From the NCBI RefSeq assembly GCF_020524045.1, contig NZ_JAIVKL010000005.1, forward strand, positions 393,088 to 457,087: a stretch of DNA of 64,000 bases, written 5' to 3'. The position numbers were made by a program, and so were the translations under genes. Origin of the DNA: Metabacillus litoralis. GTDB lineage: Bacteria > Bacillota > Bacilli > Bacillales > Bacillaceae. The notes below the pieces were generated by a model. It saw only the letters and a program-made list of their open reading frames with translations. It had not been told where the DNA came from and did no database searches. Within the stretch, counting starts at the first letter, position 1; each line of letters opens with the position of its first letter. This document shows, one piece after another, positions 45,502 through 54,626 of this stretch.

Positions 45502-46851
45502 TTGGACATAGTGAATTTGTTGCTTGTTGCAATTTTAATCGCTCTTACGGGTTTTTTCGTAGCTTCAGAATTTGCCATTGTAAAAATTAGGAGCTCTCGT
45601 ATTGACCAATTAATTGCAGAAGGAAACAAAAAGGCAGTAGCAGCTAAAAAGGTTATTGATAATCTTGATGGTTATTTATCTGCCTGTCAATTAGGTATTA
45701 CTATTACAGCGTTAGGGCTAGGTTGGCTTGGTAAACCAACAATTGAACATTTACTTGTTCCATTTTTGGAACAAGTTAATTTGCCTAACTCCATTTCAAC
45801 AGTCATTTCTTTCACAATTGCTTTTATGACTATTACATTTTTGCATGTTGTTGTAGGTGAATTGGCACCGAAAACGGTGGCTATTCAAAAGGCTGAAGAA
45901 ATTAGCATTTGGTTTGCAAAGCCTTTAATGGTTTTCTACCGTTTAATGTACCCGTTTATTTGGGTTTTAAACGGATCTGCACGATTTATAACAGGGCTTT
46001 TTGGTTTGAAGCCTGTTTCAGAACATGAACTAGCTCATAGTGAAGAAGAGTTAAGAATTATTCTATCTGAAAGCTATAAAAGTGGAGAAATCAATCAATC
46101 TGAATTTAAGTATGTGAATAAGATCTTTGAATTTGATAATCGAATAGCTAAAGAGATTATGGTACCACGTACACAAATCATCTCTTTATCAATTGATGCA
46201 CCAATTCAGGAGCAATTAGAAATTATTAAAGATGAGAAGTATACAAGATATCCAATAGTAGACGGTGATAAAGATCATATTATTGGTATTGTAAATATAA
46301 AAGAAATATTTACTGATCTCATTCACTTCGAAAATGAACAGCCATTTTCAATAAAAAAATATGTTCGTCCAATAATGGAAGTGATTGAATCTATTCCAAT
46401 TCATGAGCTACTTTTAAAGATGCAAAGGGAAAGAACTCATATGGCAGTTTTAATTGATGAATATGGTGGTACAGCTGGACTTGTTACGGTTGAGGATATT
46501 CTTGAAGAAATTGTTGGAGAAATTCGTGACGAATTTGATGCAGATGAAGTACCTCTTGTTCAAAAAATTAATGATTCAAAATATGTGATTGATGGTAAAG
46601 TGCTTGTTAGTGAAATAAACGATCTATTGGGTCTGGATATTGACGACTCTGATGTTGATACTATAGGCGGCTGGATATTAACGAAGAATTATGATATTCA
46701 ACGTGGAGGAATCGTTGAGTTTGGTTCACATATATTTAAAGTAAATCAAATGGAAAACCACCACATTCGTTCAATTGAAATTTTTCAAAAACAACCAGAA
46801 CTATTACCAACACCTAAACCATTATTAGAAAAGAAAATAGCAACTTCTTAA
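45502..46851 (+). CDS. CNNM/CorC family transporter-like protein (hemolysin C homolog, probable Mg2+ efflux)
   Basis: 449 residues. An N-terminal DUF21 (CNNM) membrane domain occupies about 1-190 (FFVASEFAIVKIRSSRID, LGITITALGLGWLGKP). A CBS pair follows (MVPRTQI, RYPIVDGDKDHIIGIVNIKE, AVLIDEYGGTAGLVTVEDILEEIVGE), then a CorC/HlyC C-terminal domain. B. subtilis and Staphylococcus relatives (MpfA/YhdP) export Mg2+. TTG start behind aaggaag. A long leader suggests RNA-level control. Confidence 0.9.
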   Translation: MDIVNLLLVAILIALTGFFVASEFAIVKIRSSRIDQLIAEGNKKAVAAKKVIDNLDGYLSACQLGITITALGLGWLGKPTIEHLLVPFLEQVNLPNSISTVISFTIAFMTITFLHVVVGELAPKTVAIQKAEEISIWFAKPLMVFYRLMYPFIWVLNGSARFITGLFGLKPVSEHELAHSEEELRIILSESYKSGEINQSEFKYVNKIFEFDNRIAKEIMVPRTQIISLSIDAPIQEQLEIIKDEKYTRYPIVDGDKDHIIGIVNIKEIFTDLIHFENEQPFSIKKYVRPIMEVIESIPIHELLLKMQRERTHMAVLIDEYGGTAGLVTVEDILEEIVGEIRDEFDADEVPLVQKINDSKYVIDGKVLVSEINDLLGLDIDDSDVDTIGGWILTKNYDIQRGGIVEFGSHIFKVNQMENHHIRSIEIFQKQPELLPTPKPLLEKKIATS

Positions 46852-46852
46852 G

Positions 46853-46882
46853 AAGAACTTACAAATGTAGGTTCTTTTTTTT
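46853..46882 (+). terminator. Terminator of the CNNM gene
   Basis: aagaacttac pairs with gtaggttctt and is followed by a T run. Confidence 0.8.
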
Positions 46883-47204
46883 CGTTAACGATTTTTATAC
46901 TTAAAATAAATTTTAATAAGAAGCAACAATGTATTCATAAAGATCCATGATTGATCCTTTATGAATGGCTACTAAATGATCTTTTATAAGTGAACTATTA
47001 TTTGTGTTATAAATTCTGACAATAAAAAGAGAATCAATTTTCTAGTTTAGCTGTTTTATACAACGTGATTCAGATGATTTAGTGAATGTATACAATGACA
47101 TATTGAATTAATCAGACTATTATAAAAATACATAACATATAATGTGATATTAACTAACATTAAGTAGTTTCTGTTTGTTTTTCCATCTTAGAGGGGGAGT
47201 TTTA
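46883..47204. other. Region upstream of the purine catabolism island
   Basis: About 320 AT-rich bases without a gene. TATAAT at 47138-47143 has no good -35, and a PucR-like motif follows it at 47150. No purine riboswitch elements were found. Confidence 0.45.
47150..47162 (-). promoter_or_regulatory. Possible PucR box before the deaminase gene
   Basis: The minus strand reads taatgttagttaa; the B. subtilis PucR box is WWWCNTTGGTTAA. Two mismatches. Confidence 0.35.
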
Positions 47205-48548
47205 TTGAGTATACTGATCAAGCAAGCTGAAATCATTACAGGAAATGAAATGTATGAAGTCTTCAAAGGCGATTTACTGATTGAGGATAACCGGATTAGT
47301 CAAATAGCTGAAAGAATTGAAGGGATAACGGTTGACAAGGTTATTAATGCGGCTGGAAAAACGGTGATACCTGGGTTGATTCAGAGTCATATTCACCTTT
47401 GTCAAACCTTGTTCAGAGGTCAGGCAGATGATTTAGAGCTGTTAGATTGGTTATCTAAGAAAATATGGCCCTTAGAAGCTGCACATGATGAAGAGTCCAT
47501 TTATTACTCGGCACTATTAGGATTAGGTGAATTAATACAAAGTGGAACAACCTCAATTATTGACATGGAAACTGTGAGGCATACAGAATTTGCTTTTCAA
47601 GCTCTTGCATCAAGTGGTATTAGAGCAATTGCAGGTAAAGTAATGATGGATAAAGGAGAGGGAGTTCCAAAAAATCTTCTTGAAAAAACAGAAGATTCTT
47701 TAATGGACAGTGTTAATCTTCTTGAGAAATGGAATAACTTTGATCGTGGTAGACTTCAATACGCATTTTCACCTCGATTTGTTATTTCTTGTACGGAAAA
47801 ATTATTAACAAATGTTAGAGAATTGTCGGCTTATTATGATGTTAGAGTACACACACATGCATCTGAAAATTTAAAAGAAATTGAGATTGTTGAATCTGAA
47901 CGAGGAATGAGAAATATTGTTTATTTAGATCACATTGGTTTAGCAAATCCTAAACTTATTTTAGCTCACTGTATTTGGCTTGATGAGGAAGAAAAAAGAA
48001 TCATTAAAGAAAAAGGAATAAAAGTAAGTCATTGCCCAGGCTCAAATCTAAAGCTAGCCTCCGGAACGGCACAGACACCTGAAATGCTCGAAAATAATGT
48101 ATTTTTAAGTATTGGTGCAGACGGAGCTCCTTGTAACAATAATTTAGACATGTTCAATGAAATGAGGTTAACAGCTTTAATCCAAAAACCGATACATGGT
48201 CCTACAGCTATGGATGCAAAAAAAGTATTTAAGATGGCTACAATCGGTGGAGCTCAAGCGATGGGACTTGAAAATGAGATAGGCAGTTTAGAAGTAGGTA
48301 AGAAAGCAGATCTTGTCATTTTAGATTTGAATGATTTTCACACATATCCATCAGTAGAAGTAGATCCTATTTCAAGAATCGTTTATTCGGCAACCAGAGG
48401 TAATGTAGAAACGACGATTATTGATGGGAAAATCGTCATGGAAAATAGAATCATGAAAACAATGGATAAATCAATTGTATTAAAAGAAGCTAACAACTCA
48501 ATGAAAAGATTGTTAAGTAGAATAGAAAATCAAACGCTTGCGATGTAA
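47205..48548 (+). CDS. Amidohydrolase of the MTA/SAH deaminase-guanine deaminase-like group, probable purine deaminase
   Basis: 447 residues. Metal motif GLIQSHIHLCQTLFRGQ (HxH), later HTHASENLKE, LAHCIWLDEEE and SIGADGAPCNNN, as in the MtaD/SsnA/8-oxoguanine deaminase branch of the amidohydrolases. Such enzymes deaminate purine bases, adenosine derivatives or triazines. At the head of a xanthine dehydrogenase cluster, a guanine- or 8-oxoguanine-type deaminase would feed xanthine or urate into the pathway. TTG start behind agaggggga. The substrate is inferred from context only. Confidence 0.82.
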   Translation: MSILIKQAEIITGNEMYEVFKGDLLIEDNRISQIAERIEGITVDKVINAAGKTVIPGLIQSHIHLCQTLFRGQADDLELLDWLSKKIWPLEAAHDEESIYYSALLGLGELIQSGTTSIIDMETVRHTEFAFQALASSGIRAIAGKVMMDKGEGVPKNLLEKTEDSLMDSVNLLEKWNNFDRGRLQYAFSPRFVISCTEKLLTNVRELSAYYDVRVHTHASENLKEIEIVESERGMRNIVYLDHIGLANPKLILAHCIWLDEEEKRIIKEKGIKVSHCPGSNLKLASGTAQTPEMLENNVFLSIGADGAPCNNNLDMFNEMRLTALIQKPIHGPTAMDAKKVFKMATIGGAQAMGLENEIGSLEVGKKADLVILDLNDFHTYPSVEVDPISRIVYSATRGNVETTIIDGKIVMENRIMKTMDKSIVLKEANNSMKRLLSRIENQTLAM

Positions 48549-48674
48549 TTTGAGACGGATTGGTTGATCACTTCTATTTTTATTAGTTTAATGTTTGATG
48601 CTTAAACGAAACACCTTGCGATTCTCTTTTTCCAGTAACTAAACATGCACAAGGTAAGGGGGGGGAGAATTGCA

Positions 48675-49673
48675 ATGAGAACGGATATTTATGAAATTTT
48701 GAAAGTTGTTTCACAATCTCCTTATAAAAAAGTTCTTGCTACCATTGTTGATGTTGATGGATCCTCGTATCGAAAAGAAGGGGCAACAATGTTATTTCAG
48801 GAAAATGGTACTCAAGTGGGGTTATTAAGTGGAGGTTGCTTGGAAGTAGATTTACAAAAAAGAATTTCTCAATATGGATATCAACCACCCTCCCAACTAA
48901 TCACCTACGACTTATCTGCTGAAGATGATCTTTCTTGGGGTCAAGGTAGTGGTTGTAATGGTGTTGTTAAAGTATTAATTGAGTCTGTTACACAGGTGCT
49001 ATCAAATGATTTAGCTAACATCCTGACCATTGTTAACGATGGTCAGGATGTTAGATTTGTTAGGGCGATTTCTCAAACAGGTCAGGTGATGGATTATTTA
49101 TTTTGGTTAGATAATCAACGTTATTTTGGTCAATGGAAAAGAAATATACCGGACGTTGAGTTTATACAAGAAGATAAATTAATTGAATTTGAAGCATGTG
49201 AAAGTCACCTTTTCATAAAAAAGATAGAAGCAAGATCTAGAATAATTATCTATGGTGCAGGTCCTGATGCTGTACCTCTGGCATTTCTTGCAAAACAATT
49301 AGGATATCACATAGTTGTTGTTGATTGGAGAACAGGGTATTGTAACGAAGATTATTTTCCGCATGCTGATGAAAGAATAATAGCTTTTCCTCAAGAGTTA
49401 GAACAGAAGCTTTGTTTAAGAGAAACAGATGCGTTTATTTTAATGACTCACAGTTATGAAAAGGATAAACAATTAATTGATTTACTTCTTTTAAAACGAT
49501 TGAAATATGTTGGGATATTAGGTTCGAGAACACGTGCTGAGAAACTTTTATCGGGAAGAGCAATTCCAGCATTTTTTCATTTTCCAATTGGATTGCCAAT
49601 TGGCTCCGAAGGTCCTAATGAGATCGCTGTAAGTATTATCGCAGAAATCATTAGTGTAAAACAGAGGGTCTAA
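48675..49673 (+). CDS. pucA: XdhC/CoxI-family maturation factor of xanthine dehydrogenase (PucA)
   Basis: 332 residues. N-terminal XdhC domain with VDGSSYRKEGATMLF and LLSGGCLEVDL; C-terminal Rossmann domain with IYGAGPDAVPLA and GILGSRTRAEKLL. Family members insert or sulfurate the molybdenum cofactor. Start ATG 48675 follows gggggggag. The position before pucB matches B. subtilis. Confidence 0.9.
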   Translation: MRTDIYEILKVVSQSPYKKVLATIVDVDGSSYRKEGATMLFQENGTQVGLLSGGCLEVDLQKRISQYGYQPPSQLITYDLSAEDDLSWGQGSGCNGVVKVLIESVTQVLSNDLANILTIVNDGQDVRFVRAISQTGQVMDYLFWLDNQRYFGQWKRNIPDVEFIQEDKLIEFEACESHLFIKKIEARSRIIIYGAGPDAVPLAFLAKQLGYHIVVVDWRTGYCNEDYFPHADERIIAFPQELEQKLCLRETDAFILMTHSYEKDKQLIDLLLLKRLKYVGILGSRTRAEKLLSGRAIPAFFHFPIGLPIGSEGPNEIAVSIIAEIISVKQRV

Positions 49674-49782
49674 AAATTACAATGTTGAAGTAGGAGCTAT
49701 TGATTTTGAATGAAAAATAGTTTTTCTTAGTGTGAGAACAATGTAAATGTCTAATAGAGTCAGTTAAAGGGAGAAAAAGGCG

Positions 49783-50436
49783 ATGAAAAAGATAATTGGT
49801 ATATATCTTGCAGCTGGAAATAGTAGTCGCATGGGGACGTGTAAGTTGTCATTGCCTTTTGGAAAAGAAACTTTAGGTACATTTGCTTTAAATGAAATTA
49901 TGAGCTCTATGGTTGATTATTTGTTGATTATTACAAAAAAACAAGAAGGTATATCGTGGTTAAGAAACTCACGGTCATTACAATCATCGTCTGATAAATG
50001 GGAATGTGTTGTAAATGAACATTCATCAGAGGGACAATCAAATTCATTGCGGTTAGGTGTATTAAGGGCAATGCAGTTAAATGCGAAGTCTGTTATTGTC
50101 TTTCTTGCTGATCAACCTTTTATCACGTTGGAAAGAATTAATAAACTTATTTTAACTTCCAAACATGTAGAAGATTATGTCGCTTCGAGTATTCACGGCG
50201 TCTTAAAACCGCCAATTTTATTCCATGATACTGTGTTTGATCAGTTATTGAAAATAAGCGGTGATCAGGGAGCTAGATCTTTATTGAAAAAAAGTATTTT
50301 TTTAGGTAAGAACGTAGAAGGTGAAAAAAATGAACTTTTTGATATTGACACACTCGGTAACTATTTCTATGCGAAAAATAACTTATTGTCTTGGTATGAA
50401 AATCATCATTTCATGAAAATAGGTGATAAAAGTTGA
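49783..50436 (+). CDS. pucB: MobA-like nucleotidyltransferase (PucB)
   Basis: 217 residues of the MobA/MocA family. The NTP-binding start is LAAGNSSRMGTCKLSLPFG, with FLADQPFI for the metal site and a final DIDTLGN. It probably converts the molybdopterin cofactor to the cytosine form needed by xanthine dehydrogenase. Overlaps pucC by 4 bases. Confidence 0.9.
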   Translation: MKKIIGIYLAAGNSSRMGTCKLSLPFGKETLGTFALNEIMSSMVDYLLIITKKQEGISWLRNSRSLQSSSDKWECVVNEHSSEGQSNSLRLGVLRAMQLNAKSVIVFLADQPFITLERINKLILTSKHVEDYVASSIHGVLKPPILFHDTVFDQLLKISGDQGARSLLKKSIFLGKNVEGEKNELFDIDTLGNYFYAKNNLLSWYENHHFMKIGDKS

Positions 50437-51311
50437 ATAATAAAAATAGTGAAGTATTATCTAGAACGGATATAGAAGTGTCTAGCCCTCTTACAATCTT
50501 AGAAGCTTTGGAATATAAATCTAAATTTCAAGAAGGAGTTTATGTTGCTGGAGGGACTTTGTTGCAACTTGGTTGGGAAAAAAGTGAATTTATATCAAAA
50601 AGGATCATTAGTTTAGAAAGTCTGAAAGAATTAAAAAATGTTGAGATGCATTTAGAGGATCAGAAACAATTTGTTAAAATAGGGGCTTTAACGACAATTG
50701 ATGAATGTATTAATCATGCATTAACGATAATGTACTGTCCGCTTTTTGTAACAGCTTGTAAAAACATAGCTGCTCCAGCAGTTCGTAATCGTGGAACTAT
50801 TGGAGGAAATGTGGCTAGTAGGATAGGTGATTCTTTACCAGTATTACTAGTGTTAAATGCAAAGGTTACTTTTTTAATAAATGGAAAGATAGTGACTAAA
50901 AGCTTAGCAGATTGGCTTAATGATCAGCATGATCCCTCTTTTTTACTAATCGATATAAGAATTCCATGTGTAAAAACAAAAACAAGTGATTTTTACAAAA
51001 AAGTTGGTAGGCGTGAAACATTTACTTCTGCTATTGTGTCGGTAAGTGGGAAGTGGTCATCGTGTGAAAATGGGAATATTAGAGATATGCGTCTCGCTGT
51101 TGGTGGTGGAAATCATGATCCTGTCAGACTTTATCGTGTTGAAGAGATTTTGAAAAAAGAGGGTTGTGAATTTTCTTCTGAACTAATTTACTCGGAAATT
51201 CTAAATGAATTTAACTCTTATTCAGATGTTTTTTTGACAGACCATTATCGAAAAAAAGTTGCTGCAAATATTATTGTATCCGAATTGAAAAGACAATTAG
51301 TATCTGGTTAA
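50433..51311 (+). CDS. pucC: Xanthine dehydrogenase FAD-binding subunit (PucC)
   Basis: 292 residues, CoxM type. FAD motifs: YVAGGTLLQLGWE, IGALTTIDEC, and AVRNRGTIGGNVASRIGDSLPVLLVLNAKV. It passes electrons from the iron-sulfur subunit to NAD+. TTG start with aggtgat upstream overlaps the pucB stop. A MITE separates it from pucD. Confidence 0.92.
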   Translation: MNNKNSEVLSRTDIEVSSPLTILEALEYKSKFQEGVYVAGGTLLQLGWEKSEFISKRIISLESLKELKNVEMHLEDQKQFVKIGALTTIDECINHALTIMYCPLFVTACKNIAAPAVRNRGTIGGNVASRIGDSLPVLLVLNAKVTFLINGKIVTKSLADWLNDQHDPSFLLIDIRIPCVKTKTSDFYKKVGRRETFTSAIVSVSGKWSSCENGNIRDMRLAVGGGNHDPVRLYRVEEILKKEGCEFSSELIYSEILNEFNSYSDVFLTDHYRKKVAANIIVSELKRQLVSG

Positions 51312-51351
51312 TAATGTGGAGTAGTGTTTTATTAATGTTATTTTTTACAAA

Positions 51352-51508
51352 GGTGTTTTCATAAACTTTGTTGTTTTTAGAATCCTGATGGAAACAACTC
51401 TCTATAAAGTTTAGTGATCTCTTTCCTTCTACTAATAGTATCTTTTATTCGATCAAACTCTGGCTCTAGCAGATAGAGACGTCAATTAGCAACATCTATC
51501 AGAAAAGA
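51352..51508. mobile_element. MITE family B, copy B10 (decayed) inside the xanthine dehydrogenase gene group
   Basis: From ggtgttttcataaactttg (one base lost from the GGCT end) to catctatcagaaaagagc. Flanking octamers no longer match clearly. It lies between pucC and pucD. Confidence 0.7.
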
Positions 51509-51547
51509 GCACATGCAAAAGTGTCTATACGAAAGTGAGGGGAAATC

Positions 51548-53821
51548 ATGAAGTTAGACAAAAATAAGTTTCAAAATCAATGGAAAATACGACCTGATGG
51601 AATTGGAAAAGTCACAGGTTCGTTGAAATATTTAACAGATTATACGTTTCCGGGAATGCTTTATGCGAAAGTATTGAGAAGTTCTTATCCTCATGCCAGG
51701 ATAAAATCTATAGATACTAATTCAGCAAAGAAATTAGATGGAGTTGTTGCTATAATTACTTATAAAGATGTTCCGGGTTTAAATGGATTTGGTCTCATTG
51801 TTCAAGATCAACCAGTTTTATGTGAAGATGTTGTAAGGTATGTCGGAGATGCAGTAGCTGCGGTCGCAGCTCGAAGTGAAGATATAGCAATTAAAGCACT
51901 GCAATTAATCAAAGTGGATTATGAACCACTTTTTGTAATTGATGATCCTGAAAAGGCATTGGAAGATGGAGTGATAAAGCTTCATCCAAATGGGAACATT
52001 CTCCACAAAGCATCCTATAAAAAAGGTGCTGATGTTATGGAGAAGATAAACAATTGTCCTTATGTAGTAGAGGAGACTTATGAAACTCCAAGACAAATGC
52101 ATGGTTATATGGAAACAGAGGGTGGAGTTGTTGTCCCGGAGGAAGATGGTAAAATCACTGTTTATGCTGCCACACAACATGGCTTTAAGGATCGGTTGCA
52201 GCTTGCTAGAATTTTAGATATGTCGGAAGAGGAAATTCGAGTGATTTCAAGCCCCATTGGTGGATCTTTTGGTGGAAAGGATGAACTAAATATCCAACCT
52301 TATGCGGCTATTTTGGCAAAATTAACAAAAAAACCAGTGAAAATTCATCATACTAGAAAAGAATCTGTTCTATCTGGAATCAAAAGACACCCTATGAAAA
52401 TAAAAATGATAACTGGTGCGGATGAAACAGGGAAGTTAGTAGGTCATGTTGTTGAAATTGTTGCGGATACAGGGGCTTATTCGACATTAGGACCAGCAGT
52501 GTTAGATTTTGCTGTTGAACATTCAACAGGTCCATATGTTATACCCTATGTCGATGTAGAAGGAGTTTCTGTTTTTACAAATAACGGTGTTGCGGGAGAA
52601 TTTAGAGGTTTTGGGGGAAATCAGGTAACATTCGCTTTGGAGTCACAAATGGACCGATTAGCTGAGATGTTGAATGAAGATCCGCTTCTTTTTCGATATA
52701 AGAATGTGAGAAATGAAGATGATGTAGGTCCGCTAGGGCAGAGAGTTGTGCCACATAACGGAGCAAAAAAAGTTTTGGAAATGATAGAGAATTCTTCTAT
52801 TATTAAACAACCTATAAAAAAGAAAGAAGAATGGATATTGCGTGGAAGAGGTGCTGCGATAACAATGCATGGTGGAGGCCTTGGGTACGGAAGACCGGAT
52901 CCTTCTGGTGCTAGGTTATCGTTAAAAAAAGATGGCAAGATAGAAATTGCGTTTGGATTTGAAGAATGTGGTCAAGGTCTTCTCGCTTCTATTGAAATCA
53001 TGATGGCCGAAATGCTTTTTTGTGAAAAAGATGATTTATGTATTGTGATTGGAGACACTGACTTGGTGCCGAAATCAGGATCATCAACAGCCTCTAGATC
53101 TACCAATATGATTTGGCAAGGTATTAATAAACTGAAGAAGCTATGGGAAGAGAAATTATTTGGAATAGTATCTAAGTTTACTGGTATTCTATCAAAGAAT
53201 TTAAGATTAGGTAAAAATGGTATATGGGAAGAAAAAAACCAGGTTAATCCAGTGTTAACTTATAAAGAGATTGCTCATATAGTAAAGGAGAATTTACCTG
53301 TATTGTTAACTGAATTTCATTTTCCGACAACACCTGATCCTGTCGTTGGAGGTCACTATTTATATACATTTGCAGCTGTGGCGATAGAGGTGGAAGTAGA
53401 CTTGTTAACAGGTAGAGTGAAGGTAACGAAAATGGATCATGCTGTTTCAGCGGGACCTGTAGTCAATCCAATGGGGTATTTGGGTCAAATTGAAGGTGGA
53501 GCTATTATGGGGCTTGGCTTTACGTTACTAGAAGATTCTTTAATGGAGAATGCTCATTATCAAATTGAAAACTTTGATTCGTATCTTCTACCTACTATTC
53601 AAGATATTCCTCATTTTTCAAATGTTGAGGTAGATGAGTTTTTAGCTGAGGGTGATGTTTTTGGACCGAGAGGAGTAGGCGAAATTGGAACTGTGGCGAT
53701 TGCACCTGCGATAACTTCTGCTATTTTTAATGCTTCAGGAATATGGGTAAATAAGCTACCGGTTTCACCTGAAAACTTGTTGAATCAACTTGAATCTACA
53801 TCAACTATATTATCCAATTGA
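51548..53821 (+). CDS. pucD: Xanthine dehydrogenase molybdenum-binding subunit (PucD)
   Basis: 757 residues of the xanthine oxidase large-subunit family. Cofactor motifs: GGSFGGKDELNIQPYAA, EFRGFGGNQVTFALE, and catalytic Glu in GPRGVGEIG near the end. It hydroxylates hypoxanthine and xanthine to urate. Start ATG with gtgagggga upstream. Complete, without truncation. Confidence 0.95.
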   Translation: MKLDKNKFQNQWKIRPDGIGKVTGSLKYLTDYTFPGMLYAKVLRSSYPHARIKSIDTNSAKKLDGVVAIITYKDVPGLNGFGLIVQDQPVLCEDVVRYVGDAVAAVAARSEDIAIKALQLIKVDYEPLFVIDDPEKALEDGVIKLHPNGNILHKASYKKGADVMEKINNCPYVVEETYETPRQMHGYMETEGGVVVPEEDGKITVYAATQHGFKDRLQLARILDMSEEEIRVISSPIGGSFGGKDELNIQPYAAILAKLTKKPVKIHHTRKESVLSGIKRHPMKIKMITGADETGKLVGHVVEIVADTGAYSTLGPAVLDFAVEHSTGPYVIPYVDVEGVSVFTNNGVAGEFRGFGGNQVTFALESQMDRLAEMLNEDPLLFRYKNVRNEDDVGPLGQRVVPHNGAKKVLEMIENSSIIKQPIKKKEEWILRGRGAAITMHGGGLGYGRPDPSGARLSLKKDGKIEIAFGFEECGQGLLASIEIMMAEMLFCEKDDLCIVIGDTDLVPKSGSSTASRSTNMIWQGINKLKKLWEEKLFGIVSKFTGILSKNLRLGKNGIWEEKNQVNPVLTYKEIAHIVKENLPVLLTEFHFPTTPDPVVGGHYLYTFAAVAIEVEVDLLTGRVKVTKMDHAVSAGPVVNPMGYLGQIEGGAIMGLGFTLLEDSLMENAHYQIENFDSYLLPTIQDIPHFSNVEVDEFLAEGDVFGPRGVGEIGTVAIAPAITSAIFNASGIWVNKLPVSPENLLNQLESTSTILSN

Positions 53822-53860
53822 GTAGAAAAATAGTTACTATACATGTCTGGGGGAATTAGT

Positions 53861-54388
53861 GTGGAAGCTAGTGAAGTAGATGGACCGAATGAAATAGCAA
53901 TAGAAAATTTATTGAATGTAACATTTATGATTAATGGATTGAATAAGCAGTTGATAATACCTCCAGCATATCGTCTTGTAGACATTCTTAGAAAAGAATT
54001 AAATATGACTGGTACAAAGATTTCATGTGAAATTGGCAGATGTGGTGCGTGTTCAGTTTTAATGAATGGAAAAGTTGTGACCTCCTGTTTAGTGATGGCT
54101 TATCAAATAAATCATACTGTTATTGAAACAATTGAGAATATTGCTTCAAAGGAGTTGCACCCTTTACAACAGGCGTTTTTAGAGGAGGGAGCTCTACAAT
54201 GTGGATATTGTACTCCAGGTATGGTTGTAGCGCTAAAATCTTTATTAGACTCTACTGATAACCCGAGTGAAAAAGAAATCAAAGACCATTTAGCTGGTAA
54301 TTTATGTAGGTGTACAGGTTACAATGGTATTCTTCGAGCTGTGGAGTCTTTTAAGGAACAGAGAAATTCACTAAAAATAAATGATTAA
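53861..54388 (+). CDS. pucE: Xanthine dehydrogenase iron-sulfur subunit (PucE)
   Basis: 175 residues with two 2Fe-2S clusters. The plant-ferredoxin-type motif is CEIGRCGACSVLMNGKVVTSC; the second is CGYCTPGM...CRCTGY. The start is probably GTG 53861, because ggggga lies 6-8 bases before it and the length then fits PucE; ATG 53843 is in frame but lacks a site. Last gene before a terminator. Confidence 0.93.
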   Translation: MEASEVDGPNEIAIENLLNVTFMINGLNKQLIIPPAYRLVDILRKELNMTGTKISCEIGRCGACSVLMNGKVVTSCLVMAYQINHTVIETIENIASKELHPLQQAFLEEGALQCGYCTPGMVVALKSLLDSTDNPSEKEIKDHLAGNLCRCTGYNGILRAVESFKEQRNSLKIND

Positions 54389-54395
54389 TTGCATC

Positions 54396-54447
54396 AATAA
54401 AAGCCGTTCATCTACTTTCGTAAATAGTTTGGTGATCGGCTTTTATT
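54396..54447 (+). terminator. Terminator of the pucABCDE group
   Basis: aataaaagccg pairs with cggcttttatt around a long partly paired loop; T-rich end. Confidence 0.7.
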
Positions 54448-54626
54448 GTAAATTTATTTGTTGTTTTTCGGGTGCTTTGTTGCTTTTTAGCTTGCATCAA
54501 GTTAATTTTATTTCTTTCTAGTCCAAATTCCGCCAGATTTGAGTTAGAGTCTTCTTAACTTTGTCGATCAGATTTTGCCCTTTGCTTCAACGGTACGATT
54601 CGAATAAAGCAACTATTTATGGTGGT

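Noticed and set aside
48555..48567. PucR-like box (TTGGTTGA) before pucA
   Set aside because: Only about 8 of 13 positions agree with the consensus.
53843..53860. ATG 53843 as start of pucE
   Set aside because: The ggggga ribosome site lies after this ATG and serves GTG 53861; the shorter protein also fits the family length.
54448..54626. Remnant of a family B element near gctttgttgctttttagc
   Set aside because: Only one short segment matches and neither end is present.
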